Assembly: GCA_025060275.1 (NCBI GenBank)
Contig: JANXCJ010000005.1
Span: 1 to 27,786, forward strand
DNA: 27,786 bases
Source: Bacteroidia bacterium
Lineage (GTDB): Bacteria; Bacteroidota; Bacteroidia; SpSt-205
Direction of reading: 5' to 3'
Shown: in pieces, positions 5,919-13,597 of the stretch
Numbering within the stretch: position 1 is the first letter of the stretch
How the letters are laid out: each line of letters begins with the position of its first letter
Notes under the pieces: generated by a model
Told to the model about the DNA's origin: nothing
Databases searched by the model: none
The model's input: only the letters and a program-made list of their open reading frames with translations
Position numbers and translations under genes: made by a program

Positions 5919-8714
5919 TTATGGCTTCCCCCCTAAGAACAAATAGTTTAGCACTCTGAGCACCAGAAGTAGCCAAAGTCCTACTCCCATGAAAGTCAGA
6001 ATCAAGAGGTTGTAGGTAGGGGTGGAGAGACAGTATTCACCTATGCATTTAGTGGCAGTGAAAAAGGGTAGGTAACCCCCTTCTCCTCTCAAGATGTAGG
6101 CGGGTTCATATAGCCTATATACCTGCTGGGCAATTACAAGAGTCTTTGGGGAGCTTTGAGTAGCTAAGGCAATCTTTTCTAAAGCATCATTGTGATAGGA
6201 GAGACGAAGGGTAGGGTCTATTTCACTTTCCCTAAGCACTAATTCTGTACTGACTTTCTGAAGCTCTTGACGAAGGGTAGTTTCTAAGGCATCCAAAGAT
6301 TTGTTCGTATAATTCCACTGCTGGAGGTAGGATAAAGTGTCGCCCTGCGAACGAATGAAAGGCAAGACATATAGGAGGTGATAGCGGAGAAGAGATTGGC
6401 GAGCTTTAAGAGGGTAGAGCAAGCGCATGTAGGGATTTTGGGTGAAGTGAAGAACGACTTGACTTTCATAAGCCCAACGGGTAAAAGAAAGGTCTGCTAA
6501 AAAAGGAACGGGACGCTTCCCCCGCAGGAGAGGGTTGAAGCGGTCAAAGGGTATGACTGCACCGCTTAGTACTAATTGCGGAATGATAAGGATAGGGATG
6601 AGCACATATACAGGCACGGGATGAGTGAAGGTATCGGAGAGGTTTAGAGCCAGGAGATTGCTGAGGAGAGCTACAACAAAGAGCAAGCCCCATGTTTGTA
6701 TCCATAGGGTACTGACCCCTATCAGAAGAGAGACCACGCTCCAATATAGCGTTACTTGGATAGCTGAGAAGAGTCCGACCCAAAAAAGCTTTGCATGGAG
6801 GTAGCTGGTCCAGCTTAGATGCAAAAATGCTTCTCTGAGACGAATTTTCCGATCTCGTAGTAGCTCTTCGGCAGGAGAAAGCATCCCTAAAAAAATGACA
6901 GCCAGAATGTTCGTGAAAAGGAGAGTGGGAAAGTTGTCATTCTCGTAGAGAGTATAAGGCTGGCCAGGAGGATGATAGCGTAATATTACTCCTACTATGA
7001 TGCCCAGAGCGGGTGCAGCCAGAAGCAAGGCTAAGGTAGCTATGCGAGTACGCCATTTACGTAGCCCCTCTCTTGCCCAGAGCACACGGAATTGACGCAT
7101 TTTTGAGGCAGGGGGGCGAGGCTTTAGGGGGGGTACTTCTATCTGTGTCTTAGGAGGTGTGTAATCTCTCCAGAAAATTTTATACCATCTTTCTGGACTT
7201 ATATGTCTCTGGCCGATCGGAGCGCCTGTTTCATCTATGCGGCGTTGCTGAATGATATCAAAGAGAGACTCAGGTTCTACTCTACGGCAGCTTGGGCATT
7301 CTACTTGCTCACTTTCAACTAATCCTACGGCTTTGCGGAAGTGTTGGAGGGCTGCTATGGGAGAACCCCAGAAGATAGTATAACCCCCTTCATCCAGAAA
7401 GAGAAGATGGTCCAACTTTCTATATATCTCAGAGGAGGGCTGATGAAGGGTAAAGAAAATGATCCTTCCTTCTCGGCAGAGAGCTTGGAGGATTTCCACG
7501 ACTTGTAGAGCATCAGAGGAGGATAAGCCTGAAGTAGGTTCATCTACAAAAAGCACCAGAGGCTGCCGTACCAGCTCTAAAGCAATGTTTACGCGTTTTC
7601 TTTGCCCGCCGCTGATGGTGGGATTGAGGGGGGAGCCGACAGGTAAATCCGCAATACTGAGAAGCCCTAACTCCCGTAAAGTCTGCTCTGTGGCAGCTTG
7701 TGCTTCTTTATCGCTTTGGTAGGCGAGGCGAGCCGCATAATAGACATTTTCTCGTACAGTTAACTCTTCTATGAGGAGGTCCTCTTGCGGCACAAATCCT
7801 AAAAGCCCCTGAATTCGGCGAGCCTCTTGATGGATATCCTTACCATTCAAGAAGACTCTACCCCCGGAGGGATGAAGTTGACCACTTAGAAGTCGTAGAA
7901 GGGTGCTTTTACCTGCTCCGCTAGGCCCCATGATACCTACCAGGCGCCCTTGGGCTACTTCAAAGCTCACAGGGTGGATAACTACCTGCCCATTCTTGAA
8001 TTTATAGGTCAGCTTCTTCGTTTCCCATAAGAGACGCTGCTGAAAAGGCGCTGGTTGAAACTGTTCTAATACTTCCTTGTAGGTAAGCGTGTAGCCTCTA
8101 AGCCGTAAGAGGGAACCCTCAGAAAAGACCCTGATCACATCTCCATGTATCCACTGGCCATTTAGGTGTGCTTCCATTTGAGGACCTATTAGGCGCATGA
8201 GAATCAAATCCACGGAAGGGAGATAGAGAAAAGCCACATATCCAGATAGTGGGAGCTCTAAATGCCGAACCGATGGAGCTACTTCCTTCTCTGATGCACC
8301 TATGATTAATATTCTATCCGAGTCTATGCTTCTCACTCGGCTAGCCTGGGCAAACAGCTGTAGGAGAAAGCGATCCTCTGGGGCAATCTCAAATATTTGC
8401 CCCATTTCATTCAAAAAGTGTTCTTCTTCTTCCCTAAACTGCTTATCAGCATGAGCGAGCTGCATGATATACGCAAATAGCAAATGCCTGAGGGGCCTAG
8501 ATAGCTGCTGAGCCACAGAACGCAGGAGAAGGGTAGGATGAAGCTCGTTGGGGCGAGCGATGTAATGCTGAATTTTCTCTATTTCTTGATTAGCATCTAT
8601 GCCTAATTCCTGTAAAAGCTGTCTTAATACGACTTCTTCCTTTTGTGAAAAGCTGCCATGAAGTGAAAAATAGGCTAGTATGCGGCTCAACCCATCTAGT
8701 AAGACCTCTTGCAT
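5919..8714 (-). CDS. ABC transporter fusion: TerB-like domain, ATPase and permease
   Basis: A 931-aa polypeptide. Residues 1-125 are helical and resemble TerB-like domains (HADKQFREEEEHFLNEMG). Residues 130-225 form a beta-rich linker. An ABCG-type ATPase follows: Walker A GPSGAGKST (263-271), signature ISGGQ (367-371), Walker B LVLFVDEP with D391-E392, and H-loop His424. A cysteine pair, CPSC (473-476), lies after the ATPase. From about residue 545 there are several hydrophobic segments of an ABC2-type permease, interrupted by a long extramembrane stretch between about 725 and 895. The ATPase-before-permease order matches ABCG half-transporters, which are generally exporters. The substrate is unknown. 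It starts 12 bases after relA/spoT, with AGGTGG just before its ATG. Confidence 0.88.
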   Translation of the reverse strand: MQEVLLDGLSRILAYFSLHGSFSQKEEVVLRQLLQELGIDANQEIEKIQHYIARPNELHPTLLLRSVAQQLSRPLRHLLFAYIMQLAHADKQFREEEEHFLNEMGQIFEIAPEDRFLLQLFAQASRVRSIDSDRILIIGASEKEVAPSVRHLELPLSGYVAFLYLPSVDLILMRLIGPQMEAHLNGQWIHGDVIRVFSEGSLLRLRGYTLTYKEVLEQFQPAPFQQRLLWETKKLTYKFKNGQVVIHPVSFEVAQGRLVGIMGPSGAGKSTLLRLLSGQLHPSGGRVFLNGKDIHQEARRIQGLLGFVPQEDLLIEELTVRENVYYAARLAYQSDKEAQAATEQTLRELGLLSIADLPVGSPLNPTISGGQRKRVNIALELVRQPLVLFVDEPTSGLSSSDALQVVEILQALCREGRIIFFTLHQPSSEIYRKLDHLLFLDEGGYTIFWGSPIAALQHFRKAVGLVESEQVECPSCRRVEPESLFDIIQQRRIDETGAPIGQRHISPERWYKIFWRDYTPPKTQIEVPPLKPRPPASKMRQFRVLWAREGLRKWRTRIATLALLLAAPALGIIVGVILRYHPPGQPYTLYENDNFPTLLFTNILAVIFLGMLSPAEELLRDRKIRLREAFLHLSWTSYLHAKLFWVGLFSAIQVTLYWSVVSLLIGVSTLWIQTWGLLFVVALLSNLLALNLSDTFTHPVPVYVLIPILIIPQLVLSGAVIPFDRFNPLLRGKRPVPFLADLSFTRWAYESQVVLHFTQNPYMRLLYPLKARQSLLRYHLLYVLPFIRSQGDTLSYLQQWNYTNKSLDALETTLRQELQKVSTELVLRESEIDPTLRLSYHNDALEKIALATQSSPKTLVIAQQVYRLYEPAYILRGEGGYLPFFTATKCIGEYCLSTPTYNLLILTFMGVGLWLLLVLRVLNYLFLGGKP

Positions 8715-8726
8715 CCACCTGCAAGT

Positions 8727-10943
8727 TTAGATATTTAGTGGCGCTTGATAACGATCTATCCGTAAAAGCCCCCGTATTTCACTTAATGCCTTGATGAGGC
8801 TGATGAGTTCGGGTTCGTTATATACGTATAGCTCTATTACGCCCTGAAAATACGAAGCCTTGCCCTCTAGGCGGATGGAGCGCACGTTTTTTCTTTTTTG
8901 GAGAGAAACTACTCTGACGATGTCTAAAAGCATGCCTTGCCTATCCTCGCCTTCTAAGATGAGCGCCGCTAAAAAGGGCTTTTGAGGTGTAGAAACCCAA
9001 CGGAGAGGACGAACCTTTGTGCTATCCAGAGATAAAAGTCGCTGAATCTCTCGGCAGGTAGTACGATGAACAACTAGCCCTTCGCCAGTTACATAGCCCA
9101 TAATAGCATCAAAAGGAATAGGGTAACAGCAAGTAGCATAGGAGATATTATCGTCTTCGTGTCCTACCTCTTTGGCTCCACTTAGTAAGCCTAAGTGTTG
9201 AGAGAGTTGATCTACGATGGGTGTAGTGCCTTGCGAAACTCTTTTGAGCCGAATAAAATCTTGGATTCGCGCTAAATCTATGGTGTGGGTGCCTAAGCGG
9301 TAAAGAAGCTCTTCTAGCGAAGGTAACCGCAAATACCATATAAGCTCCTGAATGACAGGGTCGTCTTGCCGTATGCCGAGATGCTTGAGTCGCCACTCAA
9401 ATATCTGTCGTCCCTTCTCTATAGCTTGTTTGCGCTGCTGCTTGAGGTATTCTCGGATTTTGAGGCGAGCCCGAGCTGTCCTAACAAAGGATAATTGCTC
9501 TTCCGTGGGCTCTGCTCGTTCACTGGTGAGAATTTGTACTTGATCTGCATTTTGGAGTACATAATTCAGAAGTACGGGGCGTCCATTCACTTTGGCGGCG
9601 ATAGCATGCCTTCCTACCTCTGAATGAATTTCATAAGCAAAGTCTAAGGCAGTAGCCCCCGCAGGAAGCACTTTTAAGGCACCTTTCGGTGTGAAAACAT
9701 ATACCTCGTCTTGAGTTAGGTCAGGGTGTAGCTCACTAAGAAGGTCTATGCTAGAATATTCGGGACTCTCTAAAAGCGTGCGAATGCGCCCTAACCACCT
9801 CTCCAAGGCTTCATCGTACGTAGAGGCTCTTCCATTCTGGTGATCTTTATATTTCCAGTGGGCTACGAGTCCATACTCGGCTGCTTCATGCATACGCCGG
9901 GAGCGAATTTGTACTTCTACCCATCGCCCCATGGGACCCATCACAGTAATATGTAGTGCTTCATAACCTGTGGGTTTAGGCTTAGATATCCAGTCTCTGA
10001 GTCTATTCAAGTTTGGTGTATATAGGCTCGTAACGATAGAATAAGTACGCCAACAGTCTGTCTTTTCAGACTCGGGCGGAGAGTCTAAAATGATTCTAAC
10101 AGCAAATATGTCATATACATGTTCAAAATCTACCCCTTGCCTCTGCATTTTCTGGTAGATAGAGCTTATGCTTTTGACTCTGCTTTCTATTTTGAAAGGC
10201 ACGCCTATTTCTTCCCTGATTCTTTTCTCAATAGGCTCTATGAATGCCTGGATGTACTTTTCTCTTTCTTTTGCGGTGTCTTGAAGTCTTTTCTCTATTT
10301 CTGCGTACTTTTCTGGTTCTCTGAAATGAAATATCAGGTCTTCCATCTCAGACTTGATGGCATATAATCCTAAACGATGTGCTATAGGGATATAAATGAA
10401 TTCCGTCTCTGCGAGGATTTTGGCTTGTTTTTCGGGTTTCATACCTGTAAGGGTGCGGAGGTTGTGTAATCTATCAGCGAGCTTTATGAGGGCTACGCGA
10501 ATGTCATCTGCCATTGTAAGGAGGATTTTGCGGAAGGTCTCCGCTTGTACGGAGTCTAAGGGACTCTGAACTCGTGTGATTTTTGTGAGGGCTTCTACTA
10601 GTCGGGCTACGGTGTCGCCAAAGTGTTTTTGAATAGTCTCTACGTCGGTTTCTGTGTCTTCTACTACATCGTGTAGAAGGGCTGCTATGAGGGCGTTCAG
10701 GTCTCTTAGTCCAATCTCTTTTATTAGTATGAGGGCTACGGCGAGTGGGTGTAAAATATAGGGCTCTCCTGTTCGTCTTCGGGTATCGCCGTGTTGTTGA
10801 AGGGCGAAACGAAAAGCCTTTCGTAGCCTTGCTCGGTCAGTCTTAGATAAGAAATCTGAACTCGCTCGTAGGACTCGCCTGTATGCATTCAGGATGGATT
10901 CTTTCTCAGTTTCGGTAAAGGTGGTGTTTCCGTTCTGGAGCAT
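8727..10943 (-). CDS. Bifunctional (p)ppGpp synthetase/hydrolase, RelA/SpoT family
   Basis: A 738-aa Rel/SpoT protein controlling the stringent response. Domain order: HD hydrolase (His65, HD at 91-92, LLHDVVEDTET), synthetase (DIFAVRIIL, GYEALHITV, EVQIRSRRMHEAAEYGLVAHW), TGS (VYVFTPKGALKVLPAGATALDFAY), a Cys-Cys region (ATCCYPIPFDAI) and a C-terminal ACT domain. The hydrolase residues are intact, and the synthetase carries RLRD at the site that is RxKD in bifunctional enzymes and ExDD in RelA, so both activities are expected. I choose ATG 10943: the open frame continues 12 codons upstream to a TTG, but those bases hold a promoter (10949-10980). It heads a five-gene minus-strand cluster. Confidence 0.95.
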   Translation of the reverse strand: MLQNGNTTFTETEKESILNAYRRVLRASSDFLSKTDRARLRKAFRFALQQHGDTRRRTGEPYILHPLAVALILIKEIGLRDLNALIAALLHDVVEDTETDVETIQKHFGDTVARLVEALTKITRVQSPLDSVQAETFRKILLTMADDIRVALIKLADRLHNLRTLTGMKPEKQAKILAETEFIYIPIAHRLGLYAIKSEMEDLIFHFREPEKYAEIEKRLQDTAKEREKYIQAFIEPIEKRIREEIGVPFKIESRVKSISSIYQKMQRQGVDFEHVYDIFAVRIILDSPPESEKTDCWRTYSIVTSLYTPNLNRLRDWISKPKPTGYEALHITVMGPMGRWVEVQIRSRRMHEAAEYGLVAHWKYKDHQNGRASTYDEALERWLGRIRTLLESPEYSSIDLLSELHPDLTQDEVYVFTPKGALKVLPAGATALDFAYEIHSEVGRHAIAAKVNGRPVLLNYVLQNADQVQILTSERAEPTEEQLSFVRTARARLKIREYLKQQRKQAIEKGRQIFEWRLKHLGIRQDDPVIQELIWYLRLPSLEELLYRLGTHTIDLARIQDFIRLKRVSQGTTPIVDQLSQHLGLLSGAKEVGHEDDNISYATCCYPIPFDAIMGYVTGEGLVVHRTTCREIQRLLSLDSTKVRPLRWVSTPQKPFLAALILEGEDRQGMLLDIVRVVSLQKRKNVRSIRLEGKASYFQGVIELYVYNEPELISLIKALSEIRGLLRIDRYQAPLNI

Positions 10944-10948
10944 TGCCC

Positions 10949-10980
10949 CAAAATTTACGTCTTTTGATTCGGTTTGCAAA
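10949..10980 (-). promoter_or_regulatory. Promoter of relA/spoT (TTTG - 19 bp - TAAATTTTG)
   Basis: On the minus strand TTTG (10980-10977) is separated by 19 bases from TAAATTTTG (10957-10949), and the relA/spoT ATG follows five bases later. This matches the Bacteroidota promoter layout (TTTG at -33, TAnnTTTG at -7), with one extra T inside the -7 element. The transcript should begin at or within a few bases of the start codon. Confidence 0.65.
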
Positions 10981-10992
10981 TAGCTTTCCTCT

Positions 10993-11000
10993 TATATTTA
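10993..11000 (+). promoter_or_regulatory. Near-consensus -7 element before the exported-protein gene
   Basis: TATATTTA, one base off TAnnTTTG, lies three bases before ATG 11004. TTTG at 10973-10976 is 16 bases upstream, shorter than usual. It forms a divergent promoter region with relA/spoT. Confidence 0.4.
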
Positions 11001-11003
11001 GGC

Positions 11004-11663
11004 ATGCCCTGGCTATTAGGCTTTCTTCTGACGCTGCTATGGGCACAGTCTCCTCTTCCCTATACAAGCTTACACCGAAAGCTTATTCCCCTCGTGGATG
11101 ATACTACGCACCGAGGCTGGCTGAGCCGTCTTAGGGAGGTAATGGAGGAAGAACGACATATTGAATGGAATGAACGCTTCTTTCAGGAAATAATTCAGCT
11201 ATACTTGCAGCAGAGCGACTCCCTACCTGTACTAATGAGTACGCTTCAGCGGTATGTGAAATTAGATAGCCTCTCTCTTAGTCGGCTTTTTACTCCTCTA
11301 TCAGATAAAAAAATAGATGCCGCTGTACTCATGGATTACTTTCGGAGCACTTATCGTGCTTATGAAAGAGACACCTCCCAAGCGGGGTATGTACTCCGAC
11401 AATTACTTCTATTAGGGCAGGATGCCTGTCAGACTTGGCTTATGGTCCCTAAGCCGCCCCCCCTGGGCTTAGTTACAGCAGCTGCAATGCGGGGGTATCT
11501 TAAGGGGCTGGCAGCTGCCTATGCTTTCTTTGGCTTTGATGCCTCATCGGAGCCGTGGCAGCAGAAAATGCAGATTATAGAGGCTGTAGGAGTTTTAGAA
11601 TACTATGCTTATGGGGAGAGTGCAAATGCTTATAGAGCTTGGAAGCGTGGGTTAGTTCCGTGA
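11004..11663 (+). CDS. Exported protein of unknown function
   Basis: A 219-aa protein with a short signal peptide: MPWLLGFLLTLLWAQ, likely cut after the LWA at residues 12-14. The mature part looks alpha-helical and rich in Leu, Tyr and charged residues, with a glycine/alanine-rich stretch near the end (TAAAMRGYLKGLAAAYAFFGF). I recognise no domain. The open frame begins at a TTG at 10974, but that would put the start inside the divergent promoter region, and ATG 11004 gives a cleaner signal peptide. Its TGA is one base from the slipin ATG, so the two are probably made together, and the protein may act at the envelope with the slipin. Confidence 0.75.
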   Translation: MPWLLGFLLTLLWAQSPLPYTSLHRKLIPLVDDTTHRGWLSRLREVMEEERHIEWNERFFQEIIQLYLQQSDSLPVLMSTLQRYVKLDSLSLSRLFTPLSDKKIDAAVLMDYFRSTYRAYERDTSQAGYVLRQLLLLGQDACQTWLMVPKPPPLGLVTAAAMRGYLKGLAAAYAFFGFDASSEPWQQKMQIIEAVGVLEYYAYGESANAYRAWKRGLVP

Positions 11664-11664
11664 A

Positions 11665-12573
11665 ATGAATTTACTTTGTGGTATGATTACTTACATAATA
11701 CTTGGCATACTCATTCTGCTTTTTTTTGCGAGCATAAAGGTACTACCTGAATATCAGCGGCTTGTCGTATTGAGACTTGGTCGGGCCCTCCCTCAAGCGA
11801 AAGGACCTGGGCTAGTGATTGTGATTCCTATCATAGATACGCCTATTCGGGTAGACCTACGGGAGAGAATCATGGAAATTCCCAAGCAAACTTGTATCAC
11901 GCGGGATAATGCACCTATTTCCATAGATTTCTTGATATACCTTCAGATTGTAGACCCTCTTGCCTCAGTGGTGAATGTGCAGAATGTTTTTCAAGCCACG
12001 GAGGGGTTAGCTACTACTACGCTTAGGGCTGTAATTGGAGACATAGCGCTGGATGATGTTTTGTCTAAGCGGGACGAGATTAATCAAAAGCTGCGAATAA
12101 AGCTGGACGAAGTTACGCATCGCTGGGGCGTCCAGGTCAATGCGGTAGAGATAAAGGAGATTCTCCCTCCTGCGGAGGTGCAAGAATCTATGACCAAGCA
12201 GATGGCTGCAGAGCGAAATCGCCGAGCAATGGTTACAGAAGCTGAAGGAACTAAACAAGCCCAAATTCTGCGAGCAGAGGGCGAGAAGACAGCCCGAATT
12301 CTTAGGGCAGAAGCTAAGAAAGAGTCTCTCATCCTGCAAGCAGAAGCCCAACGTCAAGCTCAGCTTCTCGCTGCTGAGGGCTATGCAGTCGCCTTGCAGA
12401 AGATTAGTGAGGCAGCTCGGGCTTTGGACCAAAATACTCTCATCCTTCAATACATGGAAACTCTCAAGAATATTGCACAATCTACTTCTACCAAGTGGAT
12501 TTTACCTGTAGAAGTAACAGGCCTAGCACAGCAAGTAGGCACCCTCCTGCAAAATCAGGTGAATAAGCATTAA
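11665..12573 (+). CDS. Slipin / stomatin-like SPFH protein
   Basis: A membrane-anchored SPFH (band 7) protein of 302 aa. One N-terminal hydrophobic helix (IILGILILLFFASI) is followed by the SPFH domain with EYQRLVVLRLGRA, GPGLVIVIPIID, VDLRERIMEIP, TRDNAPISID and TTLRAVIGDIALDDVLSKRDEIN. A long Ala/Glu/Gln-rich coiled coil then runs from about 185 to 260. The fingerprint is that of slipins, which oligomerise and organise membrane microdomains. Slipins are often next to an NfeD-type partner; none is here. The start may instead be ATG 11683, which lies four bases after TTACTTTG (one base off the -7 consensus), giving 296 aa. Confidence 0.9.
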   Translation: MNLLCGMITYIILGILILLFFASIKVLPEYQRLVVLRLGRALPQAKGPGLVIVIPIIDTPIRVDLRERIMEIPKQTCITRDNAPISIDFLIYLQIVDPLASVVNVQNVFQATEGLATTTLRAVIGDIALDDVLSKRDEINQKLRIKLDEVTHRWGVQVNAVEIKEILPPAEVQESMTKQMAAERNRRAMVTEAEGTKQAQILRAEGEKTARILRAEAKKESLILQAEAQRQAQLLAAEGYAVALQKISEAARALDQNTLILQYMETLKNIAQSTSTKWILPVEVTGLAQQVGTLLQNQVNKH

Positions 12574-12676
12574 ATTTTCATCTCCTACACTGAGTACCTG
12601 ACCCGGATTTCCGCTTAGCTCAATTTTCCTTTTGGACCTAACAGCCCCGCTATCTTATTCCTAAGAGAGGTTTCTC

Positions 12677-12684
12677 TAAATTTG
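12677..12684 (+). promoter_or_regulatory. TAnnTTTG (-7) element before the coiled-coil gene
   Basis: TAAATTTG is four bases before GTG 12689, and two bases before an out-of-frame ATG (12687). It overlaps the right arm of a small hairpin, AGAGA (12664-12668) / TCTCT (12673-12677), that could be an operator. No -33 TTTG is seen at 19-21 bases. Confidence 0.5.
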
Positions 12685-12688
12685 CCAT

Positions 12689-13597
12689 GTGCGTGCAGGT
12701 ATTATTGCCGGGGTATTACTGGTCGTGGTCTCGGGAATAGCAGGGGTGCTCTACTGGAAGCTGAGACAAACTCGTCAAGAGAATATTCAGCTTACTGAAG
12801 AGAAGGTCCAGTTAGAAGAGGAAATTCGTGAGTTAGACCAGCGTATTACCTCTATGCAGACAGAGCTTGAACGGAAGGATATAGAGCTTTCCGAGAAATC
12901 CCGTCGCATAGAAGAGCTGGCTAAGGAACTGGAAAAAGCTCGGGCTCGCATTCGTAAATACGAGGAGCAGGGGCGTATCTCTGCCCGCCAAGCAGAGGAA
13001 ATGCGTTATAAGACAGAGCAGATGGCTTATTACATTCAGAAGTACCAAGAGCGCATTAAGCAGTTAGAGGAAGAAAATGAAAGACTTCGGGCAAAGACGG
13101 AAGAATTAGAGGCGAGAATTCAGAGGAAAGAGACGGAAATTCAGCAGGCCCAAGCAGAAAAGGAGCGACTGGAGGTGAAAGTGAGAGCTGCCTCGTATCT
13201 TAAAGCAATTGACTTTCGCTATGCTATTCTACGAGAGAACGGAAAAGAGGAATGGGACACTGAGTTTCGCGCTCGTAAGATACACAAGCTCAAAGTCTGC
13301 TTTACGCTGTTAGAGAACGAGGTAGCGGAGGAAGGCGAACGCACAGCTTATGTAGTTATTTCAGATCCTACTAATAAGGTGATTACTAATTTTTCCACTT
13401 CCAGTGGATATTTCACTCTCATGGATAGTGAGCAGCCTTTTTCTACTAAAGTGGTATTCCGGTATAATAAAAGCAGGCAAGAGGTGTGCGCAATCTACGA
13501 GAGACCTTCTGACCAAGAGCTTCATAAGGGCACTTATGTAGTATCGGTTTTTTGTGAAGGTGTGCAGATAGGGCAGGGTCAGTTTCAAGTGAAATGA
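12689..13597 (+). CDS. Membrane-anchored coiled-coil protein
   Basis: A 302-aa protein with an N-terminal transmembrane helix (residues 3-23, AGIIAGVLLVVVSGIAGVLYW). A continuous heptad-rich coiled coil runs to about residue 170, followed by a compact beta-rich C-terminal domain (KLKVCFTLLENEVAEEGERTAYVVISDP to the end). The anchored-coil-plus-globular-head plan suggests a periplasmic spacer or scaffold. I recall similar uncharacterised proteins in Bacteroidota but no assigned function. The start is GTG: the overlapping ATG two bases earlier is out of frame and stops after 17 codons. Its TGA overlaps the ATG of the nuclease gene (ATGA, 13594-13597), so the two are translationally coupled. Confidence 0.8.
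   Translation: MRAGIIAGVLLVVVSGIAGVLYWKLRQTRQENIQLTEEKVQLEEEIRELDQRITSMQTELERKDIELSEKSRRIEELAKELEKARARIRKYEEQGRISARQAEEMRYKTEQMAYYIQKYQERIKQLEEENERLRAKTEELEARIQRKETEIQQAQAEKERLEVKVRAASYLKAIDFRYAILRENGKEEWDTEFRARKIHKLKVCFTLLENEVAEEGERTAYVVISDPTNKVITNFSTSSGYFTLMDSEQPFSTKVVFRYNKSRQEVCAIYERPSDQELHKGTYVVSVFCEGVQIGQGQFQVK

Noticed and set aside
7459..7722. 87-codon plus-strand ORF inside the ABC gene
   Set aside because: Antisense to the ABC signature and Walker B region, which is strongly conserved on the minus strand.
10119..10367. 82-codon plus-strand ORF inside relA/spoT
   Set aside because: Antisense to conserved synthetase-linker coding sequence; Phe/Tyr-rich composition typical of a shadow frame.
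10944..10979. Upstream TTG start for relA/spoT
   Set aside because: The extra 12 codons coincide with a TTTG-N19-TAAATTTTG promoter and are not part of the family.
12007..12480. 157-codon open frame on the minus strand within the slipin gene
   Set aside because: Antisense shadow of an Ala/Glu/Gln-rich coiled coil; Cys/Ser/Leu-rich translation without family resemblance.
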